Source of the DNA: DASZMJ01 sp035551935
Lineage (GTDB): Bacteria > Planctomycetota > Planctomycetia > Isosphaerales > Isosphaeraceae
NCBI GenBank assembly: GCA_035551935.1
Contig: DASZMJ010000159.1
Coordinates: 1 to 57,757 of the forward strand
Length of the DNA: 57,757 bases
Reading direction: 5' to 3'
Shown: piece after piece, positions 53,659-57,757 of the stretch
How the letters are laid out: each line of letters begins with the position of its first letter
Position numbering within the stretch: position 1 is the first letter of the stretch
The notes under the pieces: generated by a model
Seen by the model: the letters and a program-made list of their open reading frames with translations, nothing else
Told to the model about the DNA's origin: nothing
Databases searched by the model: none
Translations under genes and position numbers: made by a program

Positions 53659-53922
53659 TCAACAGACGACAATCTGGTTGGCGAGCTCGGGCCGACCGTC
53701 GATCAGGTCGAGCACGGCCTGCTGGGCGAGTTGCTTGGCGTGATACGTCCGTGATCGTCCCCGGAGGATGATCAGGTCGTCCGAGCATTCGACCCGCAGG
53801 TCGCGGATCAGGCCGCAGGCCCGCCGCTCGATGTGGCCGTGCAGGCGCTCGGCGAGTTCCTCCCTGGGCTTGCCGCGCGCGGGTCGTCGCGGGTCCATCC
53901 TGGTGTCGGGCAGAGGAGCCAT
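53659..53922 (-). CDS. BON-like domain protein
   Basis: 87 aa. A short basic N-terminus is followed by one BON-like unit: LAERLHGHIERRACGLIRDL, the beta pair VECSDDLIILRGRSRTYHAK, then a helix and ANQIVVC. BON domains bind phospholipid or protein surfaces in the envelope, but no signal peptide is visible here. The start was set at ATG 53922, since the longer open frame is Arg-rich and unconvincing. It is 85 nt upstream of the HATPase protein and probably cotranscribed. Confidence 0.6.
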   Translation of the reverse strand: MAPLPDTRMDPRRPARGKPREELAERLHGHIERRACGLIRDLRVECSDDLIILRGRSRTYHAKQLAQQAVLDLIDGRPELANQIVVC

Positions 53923-54223
53923 GCCAAACCCCCAAAGTCGTCGGCGAGAAGTGTGGACCGTCCGATGATCACGTTGCCAACGTTTGGATCGGGAGTCGTC
54001 CCCGGATCGATCGTCCGGGGCAGGAGGCGGAGCCGACCGCGGTTCAGAAAGGGGGAACTGCCGCGGGCTCCGGGACCACCTTCCATGATCCCAACCGGCT
54101 GACCCGGCCCGCACCGCCCGGGATGCGGACCGAATGAACCAGACTCAGGGTAACCAGCCACCTTGCCCCTGTCAAACCCCAATCCGCGCCCGGATCGCCG
54201 ATTTTCCGGCCGGGCTCGGGGCG
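53923..54223. other. Intergenic region, nothing firm
   Basis: 301 bp between the HEPN-like gene stop and the BON-like gene start, both on the minus strand. It contains the small palindrome ACGTTG-C-CAACGT near 53968-53980, which could be an operator or a chance match. No promoter consensus or coding sequence is evident. Confidence 0.35.
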
Positions 54224-54652
54224 TCAGGACGCGGCGGCGGTGGCCATCTGGCCGCGGAGCTCGAGCGTCCGCTTGACCAGGGCCGAGGCGGCGGCGAGGA
54301 CCTCGGCGACCGGCAGCTTCAACCCCTGCGCGTGCTGGAACGAGACGAGCAAGGCGGGGTCGAGCAGCCCTTCGCGGACGTAGAGCCGCTCGCAGGCCAG
54401 CAACAGGCAGCGCAGGCCAGCCTCGCGGTAGCCCCGGGCATAGACGAGGGCCCGGACGCAGCAGAACATCGCCTCGTAGGCCAGGAAGCTCGCGTCGGCC
54501 GGGTCCCCCTGGCCGCCGGAGACGATGTTGTTGGCGGCCTCGAGCCGGTCGCCGGCCTTGGCCAGCAGCGCCGGGATGCGCGCGGCGGCTTCCTTGTCCT
54601 CGAAGAGGTACGGGCTGTCGAGGCACTTGTCCCAGGTGTTGGTGATCGCCAT
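54224..54652 (-). CDS. HEPN-like helical protein
   Basis: 142 aa, all-alpha. The central helix pattern FLAYEAMFCCVRALVYARG and CLLLACERLYV followed by further helices (PVAEVLAAASALVKRTLELR) resembles HEPN domains, possibly the SAV_6107-type subgroup. The RNase signature Rx4-6H is not clearly present. It is 68 nt downstream of nuoN on the same strand, so it may ride on the complex I transcript. No partner nucleotidyltransferase (MNT) is adjacent, so a toxin-antitoxin role is not supported. The family call is tentative. Confidence 0.5.
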   Translation of the reverse strand: MAITNTWDKCLDSPYLFEDKEAAARIPALLAKAGDRLEAANNIVSGGQGDPADASFLAYEAMFCCVRALVYARGYREAGLRCLLLACERLYVREGLLDPALLVSFQHAQGLKLPVAEVLAAASALVKRTLELRGQMATAAAS

Positions 54653-54720
54653 CGCGGTCGCGCCGCCTCCGCGGGGTCAAGTTCGAGGACAAGGGCGCCG
54701 GTCGGCCGTCGCCGGACCCG

Positions 54721-56457
54721 TCAGGACGCGGGCGAGCCCTGCCGTGCCGGCGCCGATCCGCCCCGGCCGCCGCCGGCCGGGGGCTTGGTCATCTGTTTGT
54801 ACAGCTCCTCCGACATCGGCTCGGTCGAGGGTCGACCGCCCGGGTAGCCGAATTGGTCGAGCGAGAACGCGCGGGAGCTCGCGATGTTCTGCCCGTAGTT
54901 CAGCAGCCGGCCGGCGGAGACGCCGAAGCCGACGATCACCAGGGTCGCCACGCCGATCGGCAGCCAGATCGTCGGCCGCGCGGGGCCGGCCAGCGGCTTG
55001 GCCGGGGCCCGGAGGAACATCGCCTTGAGCACGCGCACGTAGTAGAAGGCCGAGACGACGCTCGTGAACAGGCCGATGAAGACCAGCCAGATCAACGGCA
55101 GCCGCATCGACCGATAGCCGTCCGCCTCGGCCGTCTCGGGGCTGTTCAGCGCCTGGGCGAAGATCGAGAACTTGGCGAAGAAGCCCGCCAGGGGGGGCAC
55201 GCCGATCAGCGAGAGCATCAGCAGGGCGATGGCGACCGAGAGCCACGGGTGCTCGGCGCCGAGGCCGTTGAGGTCGTCGATCTCGTCGCGCCCCTTGTCG
55301 CGGGCCAGCCAGGCGGCGACGGCGAAGGCACCGACGGTCGTGAAGCCGTAGACGACGAGGTAGTAGACCACCGCCGCCGCCGCGTCCGCCTTCTGCTCCG
55401 GGGGCACCACCGCCGTGGCGAGCACGCCGACGAGTATGTAGCCGGCATGGGCGATCGAGGAATACGCGAGCATCCGCTTGAAGTTGCGCTGGGCCAGGGC
55501 CGCGAAGTTGCCGTAGATCATGGTCGCCGCCGCGATCACCGCGACCAAACCGAGCCAGCCGGGGCTCAGGGGCGCACCGTTGCGGTTCGACCAGTAGCCC
55601 AGGGCGTGGAGCAGGATCTTCATCAGCGCGACGAAACTGGCGATCTTCGAGCCGGTGGCCACCCAGGCCGTGACCGGGGCGGGGGCCCCCTCGTAGGCGT
55701 CGGGCGCCCACTGGTGGAACGGCACGGCGGAGATCTTGAAGCCGAGGCCGACGAGCACGAGGATCACCGCCGTCGCCCCGGCCACGTCGCCGGCCAGGCC
55801 GACCGGCCCGGCGGGCGCGGCGACCCGCGCCGGCTCCAGCGCCCGCAAGATCGCGTCGAATCGCGTCGTCCCCGTGATGCCGTAGATCAGGCTCAGGCCG
55901 AACAGGAACAAGGCCGAGGACACCGACCCGTACACGAAATACTTCAGCCCCCCCTCGGCCGACCGCCGCTTGTCCTTCTCGAAGGCGGCCATCAGGTAGA
56001 GGCAGATGGTCATCATCTCGAGCGCCAGGAACAGGAGCAGCAACTCCTCGGCCGCGACCAGGAGCATCATGCCGACGGCCGACCAGAGCAGGAGTGCGAA
56101 GTATTCGCCCCAGTGCTCGGTGAACTCCCAGGCCATTGACATCCCGACGACCAGGGCCAGCAGCACGAGCAGCATCAGGTTGAGCCCGTCGGCGAACCGA
56201 CCGCCGATGATCGATCCGAAGAAGAGCGTCGGCTCGGCCGTGTTGTCGGTCGGCCCGAGGTTGGCGGGGAGCTGCAGCGCCATCAGCGCGATGACGACCC
56301 CGGCCAGCGTGAGGAACCCCAGGGTCTGCCGGCGCTCGGGCCCGCTCCGGCCGCGGAGGAAGCCGAAGTCGACCACGAGCACGACCAGGCCCCAGGCGGC
56401 CAGGACGATCTCGGGGGCGATGTAGGCGAAGTCGTGGGTGTACAGCGTCGTTTGCAT
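54721..56457 (-). CDS. nuoN: NADH-quinone oxidoreductase subunit N
   Basis: 578-aa antiporter-like membrane subunit of complex I with about 14 transmembrane helices. Family-defining segments include LLLFLALEMMTICLYLMAAF with the conserved Glu, GLGFKISAVPFHQWAPDAYEGAP with the conserved Lys and HQW/APD motif, and KRMLAYSSIAHAGYILVG. It contributes to proton pumping. The C-terminus has an extra Pro/Gly-rich tail. It follows nuoK by 42 nt, where nuoL and nuoM would be expected in between. Confidence 0.96.
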   Translation of the reverse strand: MQTTLYTHDFAYIAPEIVLAAWGLVVLVVDFGFLRGRSGPERRQTLGFLTLAGVVIALMALQLPANLGPTDNTAEPTLFFGSIIGGRFADGLNLMLLVLLALVVGMSMAWEFTEHWGEYFALLLWSAVGMMLLVAAEELLLLFLALEMMTICLYLMAAFEKDKRRSAEGGLKYFVYGSVSSALFLFGLSLIYGITGTTRFDAILRALEPARVAAPAGPVGLAGDVAGATAVILVLVGLGFKISAVPFHQWAPDAYEGAPAPVTAWVATGSKIASFVALMKILLHALGYWSNRNGAPLSPGWLGLVAVIAAATMIYGNFAALAQRNFKRMLAYSSIAHAGYILVGVLATAVVPPEQKADAAAAVVYYLVVYGFTTVGAFAVAAWLARDKGRDEIDDLNGLGAEHPWLSVAIALLMLSLIGVPPLAGFFAKFSIFAQALNSPETAEADGYRSMRLPLIWLVFIGLFTSVVSAFYYVRVLKAMFLRAPAKPLAGPARPTIWLPIGVATLVIVGFGVSAGRLLNYGQNIASSRAFSLDQFGYPGGRPSTEPMSEELYKQMTKPPAGGGRGGSAPARQGSPAS

Positions 56458-56499
56458 CGGCGCGTGCCCTTCGTTGGCGAGGCCCCGGCCCGTCTCGGT

Positions 56500-56832
56500 T
56501 CAGCCGGAGAGGCTGTCGTAGCGGTCGACGTCGGCGGCCCGCCAGCGTCGGTAGCAGAGCAGGATCAGGCCGATGCCGACGGCGACCTCGCTGGCGGCGA
56601 TCGTGATGACGAACAGCGCCATCATCACGCCGGTCAGCGGCCCCTCGTCGTACGGCAGGCGGTCGGAGTACCGCCAGAAGGCGATCAGGTTGATGTTCGC
56701 CGCGTTGAGCATGATCTCGATCGCCATCAGGACGGCGATCGCGTTGCGACGCACGAGGACGCCGAAGAGGCCGACGGCGAACGACGCGGCGGCGAAGTAG
56801 AGAAACCAGCTCAGCGGGATGTCGGCGGTCAT
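56500..56832 (-). CDS. nuoK: NADH-quinone oxidoreductase subunit K
   Basis: 110 aa, three transmembrane helices. The conserved glutamates lie in LMAIEIMLNAANINLIAF and in FVITIAASEVAVGIGLIL, as required for proton translocation. Its ATG overlaps the nuoJ TGA as ATGA (56829-56832). Length is normal for NuoK. Confidence 0.96.
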   Translation of the reverse strand: MTADIPLSWFLYFAAASFAVGLFGVLVRRNAIAVLMAIEIMLNAANINLIAFWRYSDRLPYDEGPLTGVMMALFVITIAASEVAVGIGLILLCYRRWRAADVDRYDSLSG

Positions 56833-57719
56833 CGCGTGGTGCTCGCGGTCGGGAGGGTGTCGGTGGTCGGTCCGGCCGGCGGGCTGCCGTCGGCCCCGGC
56901 CCGGTCGGCGCGGCGGCCCGCCGCGCCCGAGGGTCGGTCCTCGTCGGGCTCCCCTTGCGCCAGCGCGACCGCGCCGATCAAGGCGGCCGTCAGCAGGAGC
57001 CCGGCGACCTCGAACGGGACGGCGAAGCGGTTGACCAGGTCGTTGCCGATCCACCGGCCCATGTTGTTGATCGCCCTGGAGCGCGCCAGCGCGTGCTCGT
57101 AATCGATCTGGGCCCGGCCCGGCTCGACCGGGTGATTCGGGTTGGCGCGCTTCGCGGCGGCATCGGACTCGAGTGCCGCCTCGTGCCGCAGGTTCGCCAG
57201 CCGCTTCTCGTCGATCGACGGCCGCTCGGTCGTCACCCCCCAGGGTCGCGACAGCGGCCGCTCGGGCACCATGACGCCCATCCTCGTGACCGGCCGGCCC
57301 GACTCCCGCGCGATGCCGATGACGAGGACCGCCAGCAACGCCAGGCCCGCGATCGCCGCCGGGATGCTCCGCGACCAGTGGCCTCCGGTCGTCTCGTCCC
57401 CCTGGATGTTCCGCGTCAGCATGATCCCGAACATCAGCAGGATCGCCACCGCGCCGATGTAGACGAGCACCTGCATCGCGGCCATGAACTCGGCCTCGAG
57501 CAGCACGAACTGGCAGGCGACCAGGAAGAAGAAGCCGACGAGGAAGAGCGCCGCGTGGACGAGGTTCCGCGCCAGGACCGTGCCGAGCGCCAGCACGATC
57601 GCCAGCGACGCGATCACGCCGAAGAGGACCTGGATCGCGGGGAACCCGGCCACCGCGCCCGCGATCGGCAGGACCACGACGCAGGCCGCCACGGCGACCC
57701 CGAACACGATGCGAGCCAC
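56829..57719 (-). CDS. nuoJ: NADH-quinone oxidoreductase subunit J with long loop insertion
   Basis: 296 aa, GTG start with GGAAAGGGG upstream. The first four helices match NuoJ, including EFMAAMQVLVYIGAVAIL with the conserved pi-bulge helix. A hydrophilic segment of about 70 residues (about 143-213; RPSIDEKRLANLRHEAALE) then separates it from the last helix (FEVAGLLLTAALIGAVALA), and a Pro/Gly-rich 40-aa tail follows. Usual NuoJ proteins are about 165-200 aa. It overlaps nuoK by 4 nt. The preceding gene (probably nuoI) would lie beyond the window; the last 38 bp cannot be assigned. Confidence 0.93.
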   Translation of the reverse strand: MARIVFGVAVAACVVVLPIAGAVAGFPAIQVLFGVIASLAIVLALGTVLARNLVHAALFLVGFFFLVACQFVLLEAEFMAAMQVLVYIGAVAILLMFGIMLTRNIQGDETTGGHWSRSIPAAIAGLALLAVLVIGIARESGRPVTRMGVMVPERPLSRPWGVTTERPSIDEKRLANLRHEAALESDAAAKRANPNHPVEPGRAQIDYEHALARSRAINNMGRWIGNDLVNRFAVPFEVAGLLLTAALIGAVALAQGEPDEDRPSGAAGRRADRAGADGSPPAGPTTDTLPTASTTR

Positions 57720-57757
57720 GGGACGACCCCTTTCCTGGACCTCGAACTCGTTCGCGG

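Noticed and set aside
54224..54652. HEPN/MNT toxin-antitoxin system
   Set aside because: No nucleotidyltransferase partner adjacent and no clear Rx4-6H motif.

Overview
This GC-rich window looks chromosomal and comes from a planctomycete, most likely an Isosphaeraceae-type genome (Isosphaera/Singulisphaera/Paludisphaera group). That assignment is an inference. It rests on the gene content: a MoxR-DUF58-BatA-VWA-DUF4175-like operon, PQQ-type beta-propeller/TPR giants, NPCBM and amidohydrolase secretome proteins, a cupredoxin-carboxypeptidase-regulatory protein and a Tat-exported Gfo/Idh/MocA oxidoreductase. It also rests on the many short palindromic interspersed repeats. There is no rRNA, tRNA, phage, insertion sequence with a transposase, or CRISPR array.

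Layout. 1-17.3 kb is housekeeping plus small metabolism: PIG-L deacetylase, a lipoprotein-like thioredoxin-fold protein, lexA, rnhA, a TIM-barrel isomerase, glmS, a queuosine-precursor transporter, an exported oxidoreductase, comB, glycyl-tRNA synthetase, a second TIM-barrel isomerase, a PH-like membrane protein, an overlapping acyltransferase/phosphopantetheinyl-transferase pair, an SDR and a membrane fatty-acid desaturase. 17.5-26 kb is an exported-hydrolase pair, with a 1549-aa triple amidohydrolase divergent from an 817-aa tandem alpha/beta hydrolase, followed by a membrane protein of unknown function. 26-31.5 kb is alpha-glucan/trehalose metabolism (treY divergent from glgX). 31.5-33 kb is repeats, a cupredoxin protein and a 57-aa membrane protein. 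33.4-37.9 kb is a 1505-aa twin-propeller protein.

38-52 kb is the most striking block: eight tightly spaced co-directional genes (MoxR ATPase, DUF58, two VWA membrane proteins, a 1289-aa DUF4175-like membrane/coiled-coil protein with a collagen-like G-Q-X tract, a Lys/Asp-rich secreted protein, a secreted alpha/alpha-barrel protein and an NPCBM protein). They probably work as one envelope-associated assembly driven by the MoxR ATPase. 52-54.7 kb holds two small histidine-kinase-like proteins in convergent orientation (one without a recognisable phospho-accepting His), a BON-like protein and a HEPN-like protein. 54.7-57.7 kb is the end of a complex I operon in the unusual order nuoJ-nuoK-nuoN, without nuoL or nuoM.

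The most interesting non-coding signal is a family of GTAG-plus-hairpin elements (REP/BIME-like). They sit at gene 3' ends and in several cases supply the TAG stop codon itself; at 13178-13209 a single 32-bp element terminates two convergent genes. A separate perfect 34-bp-arm palindrome lies in frame inside the 5' end of the NPCBM gene.
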